From an uncultured Eubacteriales bacterium (GTDB lineage: Bacteria > Bacillota > Clostridia > Oscillospirales > UBA644): a stretch of DNA of 57,891 nt. Positions within the stretch are counted from its first letter, which is position 1; the number at the start of each line of letters is the position of its first letter. Of the stretch, positions 8,749 to 17,216 are shown piece after piece. The translations under genes were made by a program, and so were the position numbers. The notes beneath the pieces were generated by a model. It worked only from the letters and a program-made list of their open reading frames with translations. It made no database searches and was not told the DNA's origin. The DNA lies in the NCBI GenBank assembly GCA_934486965.1, contig CAKSQP010000001.1, forward strand, positions 1 through 57,891. The letters are read 5' to 3'.

Positions 8749-10611
8749 ATGAAAAACAACTCTGACACAAATATGACCCCGAGCGCAGAAAACGACTGCG
8801 TTCGGGACTTTTCCTTTCTTCCCGTCTCAAAAGAGGATATGGCGGCGAGAGGGATAGACGAACTCGACTTCGTTTATGTCACGGGCGACGCTTATGTCGA
8901 TCACCCGTCTTTCGGCGCGGCGATAATCTGCCGCCTTATCGAAAGTCTCGGCTATACGATAGGGATTATCCCCCAGCCCGACTGGCACACGACCGAGGAT
9001 TTTTGCAGGCTCGGCCGCCCGCGTTACGGCTTTATGGTCTCGTCGGGGAATATCGACTCGATGGTCAATAACTACACCGTCGCGAAAAACCGCCGTTCCG
9101 AGGACAGTTATTCTCCGGGCGGGAAAAACGGAAAACGTCCCGACAGGGCGGTCATCGTCTACTGCAACAGAATAAGGGAGGCTTACGGGAAAATCCCCAT
9201 AGTTATCGGAGGTCTTGAGGCGTCCCTGCGGCGTTTTGCCCACTATGACTACTGGCAGAACGAAGTCAGGCGCTCTATCCTTTTCGACAGCGGCGCGGAT
9301 ATCCTTTCCTACGGAATGGGCGAACATCAGACCGCAGAGATCGTCACCCGTCTTGCCGCGGGCGAAGACGTTTCGACAATGACCGATATTGCGGGAACCT
9401 GCGTTATCGTTTCGGAAAAACCCGAAGACGGCGAGGAATGTCCGTCCTTTGAAAAAGTCAAAAAGGACAAGCGCGCTTATGCGGACGCGACGAGAATTCA
9501 GTTTAACGCTCAGGACCCTTACACCTCAAAACCGCTTTATCAGAAACATTCCTTGAAATACTTAAAGCAGAACCCGCCCGCCGAACCTCTCGACAGAAGA
9601 GAACTCGACGAAGTTTACGACCTGCCTTTTACCCGCCGCTATCACCCGATGTACGAAAAGGACGGCGGCGTTCCCGCAATTCTCGAAGTCGGGCAGTCGA
9701 TTGCCCATAACCGCGGCTGTTTCGGCGGCTGTAACTTCTGCGCGATAACCTTTCATCAGGGTCGGTACGTCACCTCCCGAAGCAAGGAATCGGTCGTAAA
9801 AGAGGCGAAAAAGATAACCGAAAGCCCCGATTTCAAGGGATATATCCACGACGTCGGCGGTCCTACCGCGAATTTCAGACAGTCGTCCTGCGGCAAAAAG
9901 TCGATGTGCAAAAACCGCAAATGCCTCGCTCCGACGCCCTGCCCCGCCCTCAAAGTCGATCACCGCGAATATTCCGACCTTCTGCGGACGCTCCGAAACC
10001 TGCCGAAAGTCAAAAAAGTTTTCGTCCGTTCGGGTATCCGCTTCGACTATCTTATCCTCGACAAAAACGACGAATTCTTCAACGACCTCGTGAAATACCA
10101 CATAAGCGGACAGTTAAAGGTCGCCCCCGAACATTGCTCCGATCGCGTTCTCAAATATATGGGCAAACCGCCTTTCCGCGTTTACGAAAAATTTTACGAC
10201 AAGTTCTATAAAATAAACAAACAACTCGATATGAAGCAGTATCTCGTGCCTTACCTGATGTCTTCGCACCCCGGTTCGACGCTTGAAGACGCGATAGCCC
10301 TCGCTCTTTATCTGCGGAAGATAAACTACCACCCCGAACAGGTTCAGGACTTCTACCCGACCCCCGGAACGCTTTCGACCGCGATGTTCTATACCGAACT
10401 CGACCCGATGACGATGGAACCCGTCTACGTTCCGAAAACGGCAAAGGAAAAGGCAATGCAGCGCGCCCTGCTCCAATATACGAATCCGAAAAACGAACCG
10501 CTCGTAAGGGAGGCGCTGACCCTCGCGGGGCGAAAAGATCTCATTCCGATATTCATTCGAAGAAAAAACTTTTCAAAAACTTCGAATTTAACAAAAAAGA
10601 AACATAAATGA
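8749..10611 (+). CDS. YgiQ family radical SAM protein
   Basis: A 620-residue radical S-adenosylmethionine enzyme of the YgiQ type (UPF0313). The 4Fe-4S cluster motif is C-x3-C-x2-C at Cys324, Cys328 and Cys331, in NRGCFGGCNFCAI. The N-terminal half resembles the family's conserved domain (VTGDAYVDHPSFGAAII and VIGGLEASLRRFAHYDYW), and the C-terminal part has the family's DFYPTPGTLSTAMFYT segment. The reaction catalysed by YgiQ proteins is not established. The ATG comes one base after the ftsK stop, so expression is probably coupled. Its last codons include a TTCGAAG/CTTCGAA inverted repeat. Confidence 0.92.
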   Translation: MKNNSDTNMTPSAENDCVRDFSFLPVSKEDMAARGIDELDFVYVTGDAYVDHPSFGAAIICRLIESLGYTIGIIPQPDWHTTEDFCRLGRPRYGFMVSSGNIDSMVNNYTVAKNRRSEDSYSPGGKNGKRPDRAVIVYCNRIREAYGKIPIVIGGLEASLRRFAHYDYWQNEVRRSILFDSGADILSYGMGEHQTAEIVTRLAAGEDVSTMTDIAGTCVIVSEKPEDGEECPSFEKVKKDKRAYADATRIQFNAQDPYTSKPLYQKHSLKYLKQNPPAEPLDRRELDEVYDLPFTRRYHPMYEKDGGVPAILEVGQSIAHNRGCFGGCNFCAITFHQGRYVTSRSKESVVKEAKKITESPDFKGYIHDVGGPTANFRQSSCGKKSMCKNRKCLAPTPCPALKVDHREYSDLLRTLRNLPKVKKVFVRSGIRFDYLILDKNDEFFNDLVKYHISGQLKVAPEHCSDRVLKYMGKPPFRVYEKFYDKFYKINKQLDMKQYLVPYLMSSHPGSTLEDAIALALYLRKINYHPEQVQDFYPTPGTLSTAMFYTELDPMTMEPVYVPKTAKEKAMQRALLQYTNPKNEPLVREALTLAGRKDLIPIFIRRKNFSKTSNLTKKKHK

Positions 10612-10623
10612 CAAATTTTTGTC
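10610..10623. promoter_or_regulatory. Inverted repeat in the promoter region of the response-regulator operon
   Basis: GACAAA-TT-TTTGTC overlaps the YgiQ stop codon and is followed at 10636-10642 by a TATAAT-like -10. No well-spaced -35 is visible, so an activator or repressor may act here. Confidence 0.35.
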
Positions 10624-10703
10624 TTATTATCGTTTTATAATTTTTATATAAATGTAAAAAACCTACATATTGGAAGAAAAAAAATTTCAGGAGGTCAAGC
10701 GAC

Positions 10704-11393
10704 ATGGAAAAAACAATCTTAATCGCCGACGACAACAAGGACATAGTTGATATATTGAAGATCTATGCCCAGAAGGAAGGCTACAAATATGTTTGTGCCT
10801 ACGACGGCGAACAGGCTCTCAAAATGTGGAAGGAGTACAATCCGTGTATCATTCTGCTCGACGTAATGATGCCGAAGATGAACGGATACGACGTCTGTAA
10901 ACAGATAAGACAGACCTCCAACGTTCCTATTATAATGGTCACCGCAAAGCAGGAAGAAGCGGACAAGATAATGGGTCTCGACTACGGCGCGGACGACTAT
11001 GTAATCAAACCGTTCAGCCCGAGAGAAGTCATGACCAGAGTCAAGGCGGTGCTCCGCAGAGTTACCGACGACGTCGTCGATGAGAAGAGCAAGAGAATAG
11101 AAATCGCGGGTCTCTGCATCGACATGAACAGTTACGAAGCGTCCGTCAACGGCAAACCCATCGTACTTACCAAAAAAGAAATTGAGATCCTCTGGCTCTT
11201 CGTCACGAACCCCGGCAGAGTTTTCACGAGAGACCATCTTCTCGAAAATATCTGGGGCTACGAATATTTCGGAGATACCCGTACCGTTGATACTCACATC
11301 AAGAGAATACGTACAAAACTCAACCTTGACAGCACCGTCGGTTTCGATATCAAGACCGTATGGGGCGTCGGCTATAAATTCGAGGTAAAATAA
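10704..11393 (+). CDS. OmpR/PhoB-family response regulator
   Basis: A 229-residue two-component output protein. The receiver domain spans residues 1-118 with the acidic pocket (Asp9, Asp10), phospho-acceptor Asp53 in CIILLDVMMPK, Thr near 81 and Lys near 103 (DDYVIKPFSPRE). The winged-helix DNA-binding domain covers about 130-229 with the typical GRVFTRDHLLENIWGY and TRTVDTHIKRIRTKL segments. AGGAGG stands 9-10 bases before the ATG. The partner kinase begins 3 bases after its stop. Overall it resembles the WalR/PhoP/ResD group, but the regulon cannot be read from this window. Confidence 0.95.
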   Translation: MEKTILIADDNKDIVDILKIYAQKEGYKYVCAYDGEQALKMWKEYNPCIILLDVMMPKMNGYDVCKQIRQTSNVPIIMVTAKQEEADKIMGLDYGADDYVIKPFSPREVMTRVKAVLRRVTDDVVDEKSKRIEIAGLCIDMNSYEASVNGKPIVLTKKEIEILWLFVTNPGRVFTRDHLLENIWGYEYFGDTRTVDTHIKRIRTKLNLDSTVGFDIKTVWGVGYKFEVK

Positions 11394-11396
11394 GAT

Positions 11397-13157
11397 ATGT
11401 TCAAGAGCATTACAGCCAAACTGACTTTGCTCTTTACCTGTCTTGCCGTTCTTATAGCCCTTATATCCGGACTTTCCTTTACCGCGCTTTACGGAAACCA
11501 CCTGCGCGAAGAGGAGAAAAAAGAAATGGAAAGCTGTGCGACGCAAGTTGCACAGCTTATTAAAAATGAGAACATGCTTGCGACCCTCGACCGCAAACTC
11601 CCGACGATAGGGTATATATCGCAGGCGACGGGCTATGATATATGGGTCTGCCATTCGACGGGTACGTTTTTCATAACGGGTTCGGCGACGAGCCCCTCAA
11701 GAACCGCGGACCTTTCGGGAAGCGCCGATTCCTTTGTAAAAGGAGTCCTTCAGGGATATTCCCGTATCGGCAACGATTTTTCGGACTATCTGAAGAGCGA
11801 CAGCCTTTCGGTCGGAGTTCCGATACTTTCACAGGCAAATTCCGACGGAAAGATCGCGGGTGCGGTGATCCTGCACGCGACCGAAAGCAGTTACGGCGCG
11901 TTTATCCGCACTTCGTGGCTGTATATCTTCGCAATGATAGTCGTTTCTCTGATTTTTTCGTTTGCAGTCGGTCTTATCTTCTCTTCGCAGTTTGTAAAAC
12001 CGCTTAAGGAAATTTCGACGGCGGCGGCGGAAATGTCGCACGGAAACTACGACGTCAGGGTCGGACACTTAAATCAGCCCGAACTCAATATGATAGGCGA
12101 CAGTATAAACAGCCTTGCCAGAACCACAAAAGACTCCGTTTCCGATATTTCGAACGAGACTGCGAAACTTTCGAACATAATCGAAAACATTTCGGACGGG
12201 CTCGCGGTCTACGACACAAACCTGAATCTCGTAAGATACAACGCCGCACTCCTGAATATCTGCGACGAAGACTATTTCCTGCGGGACGACGTAAGAAACG
12301 CGATGCTCGAAGTTATGGAGGACGGCAAAGCGCAGAACGTCACGATAGAGGTAAAGAACAAGATACTTTCTTTCACGATAACCCGGATAAAGAGCCTTGA
12401 AAAGGTCGAAGGAGTTATCGCCGTCGTAAGCGACATCACCGAAAGAGAAAGACTTGAACAGACAAGACGCGAATTCGTTTCGAACGTTTCGCACGAGTTC
12501 AGAACTCCGCTGACGATAATCAGAGGCGCGGTCGAACTCCTTATGGACGACGTTCTCGACAGCGAGGAAGCAAAAAAACAGTGCTATCAGAAGATAGACA
12601 CCGAATCGGCGGCGCTGACAAACCTTGTCAAAGACCTGCTCGACACCTCGCGTATGAAGTCGGGTAAAATAAAGATCGAACCGAGAGAAGTCGACCTCGA
12701 CGCTCTCGCGAAGACGATAACCGACAATATGCAGATGATCGCGTCAAACAAAAAGATAAGGATAAACTACGAGCCCGTAAGTATCCCGCCCGTCTGGGGC
12801 GACGAGGCAAGGCTCCGCCAACTTATGATAATCTTTATCGACAACGCGATAAAATTCACGCCCGAAAAAGGCACGATAACCGTTTCGATATATGCAAAAA
12901 ACAAAAAAGCGTATCTTTGCGTAAAGGATACCGGCTGCGGTATCCCGAAAGAAGATCAGCCGTATATTTTCGAAAGATTCTATAAGGTCGACAAAGCGCG
13001 CGGCGGCAGCGAAACGGGAACGGGCCTCGGACTTGCTATCGCATGGCAGATAGCGAAACTGCACAAGGGAACTATCCTTATCGAAAGCGAACCCGGTCAC
13101 GGCACGACTTTCAAAACGGTCCTTCCCCTCGCGGATAAAGAAGAGGACGAAGAATAA
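11397..13157 (+). CDS. Membrane sensor histidine kinase with HAMP and PAS domains
   Basis: A 586-residue kinase, partner of the preceding response regulator. Two membrane segments (about 8-30 and 173-195) bracket an extracytoplasmic sensor domain of about 140 residues. Then come HAMP (about 196-250), a PAS domain (about 255-350), the dimerisation/phospho-acceptor domain with His366 in FVSNVSHEFRTPLT, and the ATPase domain with the N box (IIFIDNAIKFTPEKG) and G boxes (DTGCGIP and GTGLGLAIAWQIAKLH). This layout is that of WalK/PhoR/ResE kinases. The start overlaps the RR tail region, with GAGG in the last RR codons serving as its ribosome site. Confidence 0.95.
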   Translation: MFKSITAKLTLLFTCLAVLIALISGLSFTALYGNHLREEEKKEMESCATQVAQLIKNENMLATLDRKLPTIGYISQATGYDIWVCHSTGTFFITGSATSPSRTADLSGSADSFVKGVLQGYSRIGNDFSDYLKSDSLSVGVPILSQANSDGKIAGAVILHATESSYGAFIRTSWLYIFAMIVVSLIFSFAVGLIFSSQFVKPLKEISTAAAEMSHGNYDVRVGHLNQPELNMIGDSINSLARTTKDSVSDISNETAKLSNIIENISDGLAVYDTNLNLVRYNAALLNICDEDYFLRDDVRNAMLEVMEDGKAQNVTIEVKNKILSFTITRIKSLEKVEGVIAVVSDITERERLEQTRREFVSNVSHEFRTPLTIIRGAVELLMDDVLDSEEAKKQCYQKIDTESAALTNLVKDLLDTSRMKSGKIKIEPREVDLDALAKTITDNMQMIASNKKIRINYEPVSIPPVWGDEARLRQLMIIFIDNAIKFTPEKGTITVSIYAKNKKAYLCVKDTGCGIPKEDQPYIFERFYKVDKARGGSETGTGLGLAIAWQIAKLHKGTILIESEPGHGTTFKTVLPLADKEEDEE

Positions 13158-13249
13158 GGAGACCCGAAACGCAGATTTTGCGTTTTCCGGTGGAAACATT
13201 TGAAAAACCACCGTCCGAATGAAGTCGGTAGGTCTGATGAATAAAGTGT

Positions 13250-13276
13250 GAATGCGGAGTGTAATGCTCCGCATTC
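13250..13276 (+). terminator. Hairpin after the two-component operon
   Basis: Ten-base perfect arms GAATGCGGAG and CTCCGCATTC with a 7-base loop. The sequence after it (TTAATCTT) is only moderately T-rich. It lies about 95 bases after the kinase stop. The 166-base spacer also holds CGGTGG/CCACCG arms near 13190-13213. Confidence 0.55.
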
Positions 13277-13341
13277 TTAATCTTGATGCAAAATAACTTC
13301 CTTTAAAATATACTCATTTTAATTTGTGGGGTGGGCAACAG

Positions 13342-14037
13342 ATGATATTATATTTTTCTGCGACAGGAAACTGTAAATACGTTGCAATGCGGCTCGTACA
13401 ATCCAAAGAACAGGAGATGCTTTCCATTGTGGATTGCATTCGAGAAAGCCGTTTTGCTTTTGAAGATGATATGATCGGCATTGTTTCTCCTACCTATGAT
13501 TGGGGACTGCCGAGCATTGTCCGAGAATTTTTGGAAAAGGCATCTTTTCGGACGGATTATCTGTATTTTGTTTCGACCTACGGAACAACCCCGGGTGCTA
13601 TCGGAGCGATGGCTGCAAAATCCGTTCACGGAAGAAAAATAGATGCTTCCACGCCTGAAAAGGTAGCGAAATTCACAAGAACAACAGAATCGGAAATCAA
13701 TGATTTGATTTGCGGTGTAAACGCCGGACGCATAAACCGGCACATGTCTCCCCGAACACCTGCATTCATCACAGAACTGATCGGAAAGCCTATTTACGAC
13801 AAGAAAGTTCGTCTTACTTCAAATTTTTATGTAGAGGACAGTTGTATCGGCTGCGGTCTGTGTGCGAAGAAATGCCCTGTATGTGCCATTGAAATACAAA
13901 ACAAGAAACCCAAATGGGTCAAAGACAAGTGCGTTATGTGCTTGGGGTGTTTGCATCGTTGTCCCGAATTTGCCATTCAATACGGCAAAAACACCAAGAA
14001 GCACGGACAGTACACAAATCCGAATGTTAAAATATAA
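13342..14037 (+). CDS. EFR1-type flavodoxin-ferredoxin fusion, apparently with an internal deletion
   Basis: Starts MILYFSATGN, the phosphate loop of the flavodoxin part. ATG at 13342 is chosen over an upstream TTG because it begins exactly at this fold, although the ribosome site (GGTGGG) is weak. Two 4Fe-4S motifs follow: Cys168, 171, 174, 178 and Cys197, 200, 203, 207 (CVMCLGCLHRCP). Such proteins are predicted electron carriers in anaerobes. From memory of the family, about 18-20 residues with a MPDTWTP-like FMN-site segment normally stand between GRKIDA and STPEKV (residues 98-108); here they are joined directly. The first cluster also reads KCPVCAI, where Gly is usual. Codon choice (ATT, GTT, CGG, TGT) differs from neighbours rich in GAC, TTC and ATC/ATA, which suggests recent acquisition. 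The product is 231 residues. Confidence 0.88.
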   Translation: MILYFSATGNCKYVAMRLVQSKEQEMLSIVDCIRESRFAFEDDMIGIVSPTYDWGLPSIVREFLEKASFRTDYLYFVSTYGTTPGAIGAMAAKSVHGRKIDASTPEKVAKFTRTTESEINDLICGVNAGRINRHMSPRTPAFITELIGKPIYDKKVRLTSNFYVEDSCIGCGLCAKKCPVCAIEIQNKKPKWVKDKCVMCLGCLHRCPEFAIQYGKNTKKHGQYTNPNVKI

Positions 14038-14230
14038 ATTCCGGTTCTGCGGTATGATTATTTACTGAAATGCCGATTGATTATTGCCGATCGTGCTATA
14101 TACTATATTCTCATGGCAAAACTTTGGCAACAGAAAAGCAATAAACCAAAATAAAAACAGCGTAAAATAACGGCAGATTTCAACAAAACAGTTTAAGTTA
14201 AAGCAACAACTTTCCTATTTGGACAACTCA

Positions 14231-14261
14231 ATAAGCGGCTGCGAAATTTGCAGCCGCTTAT
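14231..14261. terminator. 12-bp hairpin at the left edge of the repeat tract
   Basis: ATAAGCGGCTGC and GCAGCCGCTTAT flank a 7-base loop GAAATTT. The T-run is poor (TCTCATTT). It may end transcription arriving from the EFR1 gene. Confidence 0.5.
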
Positions 14262-14310
14262 CTCATTTCCGTTTCCCGCCCCCGCTCGACGACCCTCCTA
14301 TCCGTCCCCT

Positions 14311-14727
14311 GCAATCCCGCACTTTTCCCCTTATCCGCAATTGCCCCGCAACTCTACCCCACCTTTGGCTTTTTTATCCGTCGCCCGCAACACGCCCGCC
14401 TTTCATTTTTCCGCTTTGTTATCCCCCATATCCGCAATCGCCCCGCAGAACTCTCCTTATACACGGAAATCTCCCGCAGTGTTCCCCTTTCAGAGCGCCC
14501 CTCGCGGCCTCCTCTCCGCAGCCCACGCGTTCCCCTTTCCGCAGCCCTCGTCGGTCCTCTCTCCGCAGCCCGCATCGTTCCTCTCTCCGCAGCCCGCATT
14601 CCCGCACTCTTTATTCCCACCTGTTCGCCCTTTCCCCTACCCGCAGAAACGCCGCCTCGACACACACCTCTCCGCCCTCGCAGGAAAAACAGAGTTCGGC
14701 TTTTCCTCGCAATCCCGCACTTTTCCC
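14311..14727. repeat. Dispersed direct repeats in the pyrimidine-rich tract
   Basis: A 19-base sequence beginning GCAATCCCGCACTT occurs identically at 14311-14329 and 14709-14727. A second module, TATCCGCAAT(T/C)GCCCCGCA followed by ACTCT or GAACTCT, occurs at 14332-14355 and 14429-14454. All copies are on the same strand. Confidence 0.75.
14497..14591. repeat. Four tandem units of about 24 bases
   Basis: Units start at 14497, 14521, 14544 and 14568 with lengths 24, 23, 24 and 24. Each begins GCCC and ends in a variant of CTCTCCGCA (one copy CTTTCCGCA). A partial fifth begins at 14592. The middle of each unit varies. Confidence 0.8.
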
Positions 14728-14853
14728 GAGGTCGGGAACCATGCATTTTATCTCCCCGACACGCTCCGCACCACTCCGACACCCGCAATTTCGCGTTTTT
14801 TATTTCGCCGACACCCGAATTTCCGAATATCCCCCCCGATATCGGCAAAAAGT

Positions 14854-14887
14854 CAACCCGACAGGAAAAATTTCTCCTGTCGGGTTG
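14854..14887 (-). terminator. Rho-independent terminator of the DUF4353 surface-protein gene
   Basis: Thirteen-base perfect arms CAACCCGACAGGA (14854-14866) and TCCTGTCGGGTTG (14875-14887) with an 8-base loop. On the minus strand they are followed by ACTTTTTG, and they stand a few bases after the stop at 14893. Confidence 0.85.
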
Positions 14888-14892
14888 TTGTT

Positions 14893-17172
14893 TTATTCTT
14901 TATTGTCGGAAGTCGGTTCTTCCTCGGTTATGTTTTCCGCCGTATTTTCTTCGCCCTTTATTTCAGGGGGGTCTTTCGGAGAAACGGGAACTTCGGGTTT
15001 GTCTTCCGCACTGCCCGCCGAGGTTTCTTCGGTTTTTTCTTCCGAAGAGGCGGGAACGGCGGGTTTTTCTTCCGCAACGCCCGCATTTACCGCGGGGTCT
15101 TCGGATTTTTCTTCCTCAATGCCCGTCTCTGCCGCGGTTTCTTCGGGTTTTTCGTTCACACAGCCCGTTTCTGTCCCGTGAGCCTCGGTTTTCGCCGCCT
15201 TATTTTTCTTTTTCATGCAGAGAAGAATTACAAGCGCGGAGATTCCGCCGCCGACAAGAAACGCCGCTGCGGGGATTATAATATAAAGGACGTTGAATCC
15301 GCCTTTGCCGTCCTTCGGGAAATCGCGACTGCCGTCCGGAGCAAAGGAAGAAGCCGTCTCGCCCGTCGATCCTGTCGCGGTAAGCGTTTCACTGCCGTTT
15401 ACAAGGAGCGAATATTCGCCGTTTTCCGCAATGTCGGAAGAGGAAAAGAAGACAAAACTTACATTGCAGGGCGCTTCCTCGGAAAACAGAGTGTTGCCCG
15501 AATAGTCGGTAACCGACATTGTTTCGCCCTTTGAAACGCCTGCGTTCTGTCCGCCGTTTCCTCCGGGGAAAGTCGGAGCGCCGCCGTCGGTCGCGCCGTC
15601 GGGAAGAGCGGGAGCATTTCCGTCAGACGAGCCGTCGGGAGGGGTCATATTGCCGTCGGAGGGCTTTTGCATTCCGCCGTTGCCGCCCTGTACGCCGTTA
15701 TTTCCGCCCTGTGTTCCGCTGTTGCCGCCTTTTGCGGTCTCGGCAAAGCCGCTGTCGGAAAGCGCCGCGCCCGTGTTGCTCTCACCCGAAGTATTATCCG
15801 AAGAATTTCCGTTCATATCGGGCGGGGTCGGTGTGCCGTTGCCGCCCTGTGTTCCGTTGTTGCCGTTCTGGGCGCCGTCGGGAGGAGTCATATTGCCGTC
15901 GGAGGGCTTTTGTATTCCGCCGTTGCCGCCCTGCACGCTGTTGTTGCTGCCCTGTGTTCCGCCGTTGCCGTTCTGAATGCTGTCAGAGGAATTTCCGCTC
16001 ATGTCGGGCGGAGTCGGCATATTTCCGCCGTTCGGCTGCATTCCGCCGCCGAAACCTCCCATGCCGCCCGAATTTCCGAAAATCAGATATCCCTGCGACG
16101 ACGAAAGGTTCATTCCCATGCCGCTGCTGCCGCCTGCAGCAAGGACAGTGCCGCCCGAAACGGTGATTTTCCCGTCCGAGTCAAGAGGCTGGTCGTCGGC
16201 GGTGTTCGCGGTCCAGACGGTGACGTTTCCGTCCGAAATATCAATGGTTCCGTTCGAATCAAAACCGTCGCCGCCCGAAGAATATGCCCAAATTTTTCCG
16301 CCCGAAATGTTTATCGCAAAGGAATAGTCGGAAAGTTCTTTATTTGCGGCGTTTATGCAATCGTCGGACGAATATACCGTGATATTTCCCGAATAAATGT
16401 TGACGGTCGCCGCCTCAAGTCCCTCTTCGCTTTCGGAAACTTTTATTGTCGGACCGTCGGTGTTTTCCGCGCCGACGTTCATTACATAATCGCAGTGAAT
16501 CCCTTTATCCTCGGCGGAAACGGTGATATTTCCGCTCAAAATGTTAAGTTCCTGTTCGGCGTTTATCGCGTCGTTTACGGTCGCCGAAACATTCAAGGTA
16601 AGGTCCTTTATTGTAAGAGACGCGTCGCCGTTGTCGTCAGAAAGTCCCGATTTTATGCCGTTTTTGCCGCTTGCGGCGACCGTAAGCGTGCCGCCGCCGC
16701 ACAAAACGACCTTTGAACCGTCCTTACATTTAATGACCGCGTTTTCGGCATTTTCGTTATCGGGATAGTTTTCGTCGTTGTTTTTTTCGGTGTCGGAAAG
16801 GAAGTTTTCGGTCCCCGCTGCCGCAATCACCGTAACTTCCGTGCCTTTTTTGCAGATTATTGCGGCGCTGTCTTCCGATTTAAGGGTGAGCCCCGACAGA
16901 ACTATCGTTACTCCCGTCGTTCCTTTATCGACGGTCACGCTGCCCGTTCCGCTGCCGGATAATATATAGGTACCCGACTTCGTTATTGTGATATTTGAGC
17001 CGTCAGACGAGCACCCGTCCCCCGAGACCGAAACGCCGTTTTCGGAAAATACGGCGGCCGTCGCCCCCTCTGCCGAATATTCCGCCGCAGAAAAAGAAAC
17101 GGGGAACAGTGTAAATAAGAATAGCGCCGCGACGATAAGTGCCGACAGGCGTAATTTTTTCGTTCTTTTCAT
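14893..17172 (-). CDS. Secreted, membrane-anchored DUF4353 (carbohydrate-binding-type) protein
   Basis: A 759-residue surface protein. ATG at 17172 is preferred to the ATG nine bases upstream because GGA lies directly against that one. Residues 1-30 form a signal peptide (basic start, hydrophobic core, VSFSAA). Residues about 40-370 repeat short strands with SG/SD turns (SGGKIWAYSSGGDGFDSNG), as in right-handed beta-helix proteins annotated as carbohydrate-binding DUF4353. Residues about 370-560 are Gly/Asn/Gln/Pro-rich with two copies of KPSDGNMTPPDG. A second small strand-rich domain follows, then a membrane helix (about 635-658, YIIIPAAAFLVGGGISALVI), KKKNK, and a Glu/Pro-rich cytoplasmic tail of about 95 residues. 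It is divergent from the VTC operon and shares its operator region, so both are likely controlled by the same regulator. Confidence 0.85.
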   Translation of the reverse strand: MKRTKKLRLSALIVAALFLFTLFPVSFSAAEYSAEGATAAVFSENGVSVSGDGCSSDGSNITITKSGTYILSGSGTGSVTVDKGTTGVTIVLSGLTLKSEDSAAIICKKGTEVTVIAAAGTENFLSDTEKNNDENYPDNENAENAVIKCKDGSKVVLCGGGTLTVAASGKNGIKSGLSDDNGDASLTIKDLTLNVSATVNDAINAEQELNILSGNITVSAEDKGIHCDYVMNVGAENTDGPTIKVSESEEGLEAATVNIYSGNITVYSSDDCINAANKELSDYSFAINISGGKIWAYSSGGDGFDSNGTIDISDGNVTVWTANTADDQPLDSDGKITVSGGTVLAAGGSSGMGMNLSSSQGYLIFGNSGGMGGFGGGMQPNGGNMPTPPDMSGNSSDSIQNGNGGTQGSNNSVQGGNGGIQKPSDGNMTPPDGAQNGNNGTQGGNGTPTPPDMNGNSSDNTSGESNTGAALSDSGFAETAKGGNSGTQGGNNGVQGGNGGMQKPSDGNMTPPDGSSDGNAPALPDGATDGGAPTFPGGNGGQNAGVSKGETMSVTDYSGNTLFSEEAPCNVSFVFFSSSDIAENGEYSLLVNGSETLTATGSTGETASSFAPDGSRDFPKDGKGGFNVLYIIIPAAAFLVGGGISALVILLCMKKKNKAAKTEAHGTETGCVNEKPEETAAETGIEEEKSEDPAVNAGVAEEKPAVPASSEEKTEETSAGSAEDKPEVPVSPKDPPEIKGEENTAENITEEEPTSDNKE
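15631..15932. repeat. Intragenic 60-base direct repeat in the surface-protein gene
   Basis: Bases 15631-15690 and 15873-15932 are identical except for two positions. They encode the duplicated block NGGMQKPSDGNMTPPDG / NGGIQKPSDGNMTPPDG in the low-complexity spacer. Such repeats can change length by slippage or recombination. Confidence 0.85.
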
Positions 17173-17216
17173 AAATATCATTCCTTTCGCGTCGGTCTTT
17201 CCCGACTTCTGCGAAA

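Larger units (their letters stand above)
14038..14892. other. Gene-free interval between the EFR1 gene and the surface-protein gene
   Basis: The first 190 bases (to about 14230) are AT-rich and hold nothing I can name. From 14262 to about 14830 the plus strand turns strongly pyrimidine-rich and is built from repeated short modules (see the repeat entries). Open frames through it lack ribosome sites and give low-complexity Arg/Gly/Pro/Ser products that mirror the repeats, so I regard it as non-coding. Hairpins mark both ends (14231-14261 and 14854-14887). Confidence 0.6.

Noticed and set aside
14354..14848. Minus-strand frame with repeated RAAERGT units
   Set aside because: It starts at a TTG without Shine-Dalgarno, lies after a strong terminator, and its protein repeat simply mirrors the 24-base DNA repeat, whose units are not all multiples of three.
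14844..14860. A TATCGGCAAAAAGTCAA copy shared with the fic promoter at 1514-1530
   Set aside because: At 1502-1530 it is part of a good promoter, but here the -10 position reads GGGATA and the segment is the tail of a terminator; the shared 17 bases are probably coincidental, though exact.
14219..15534. Long plus-strand open frames across the repeat tract and the surface-protein gene
   Set aside because: No ribosome site, Pro/Ser/Arg-rich low-complexity translation, and they run antisense to a convincing signal-peptide protein; they reflect base bias.
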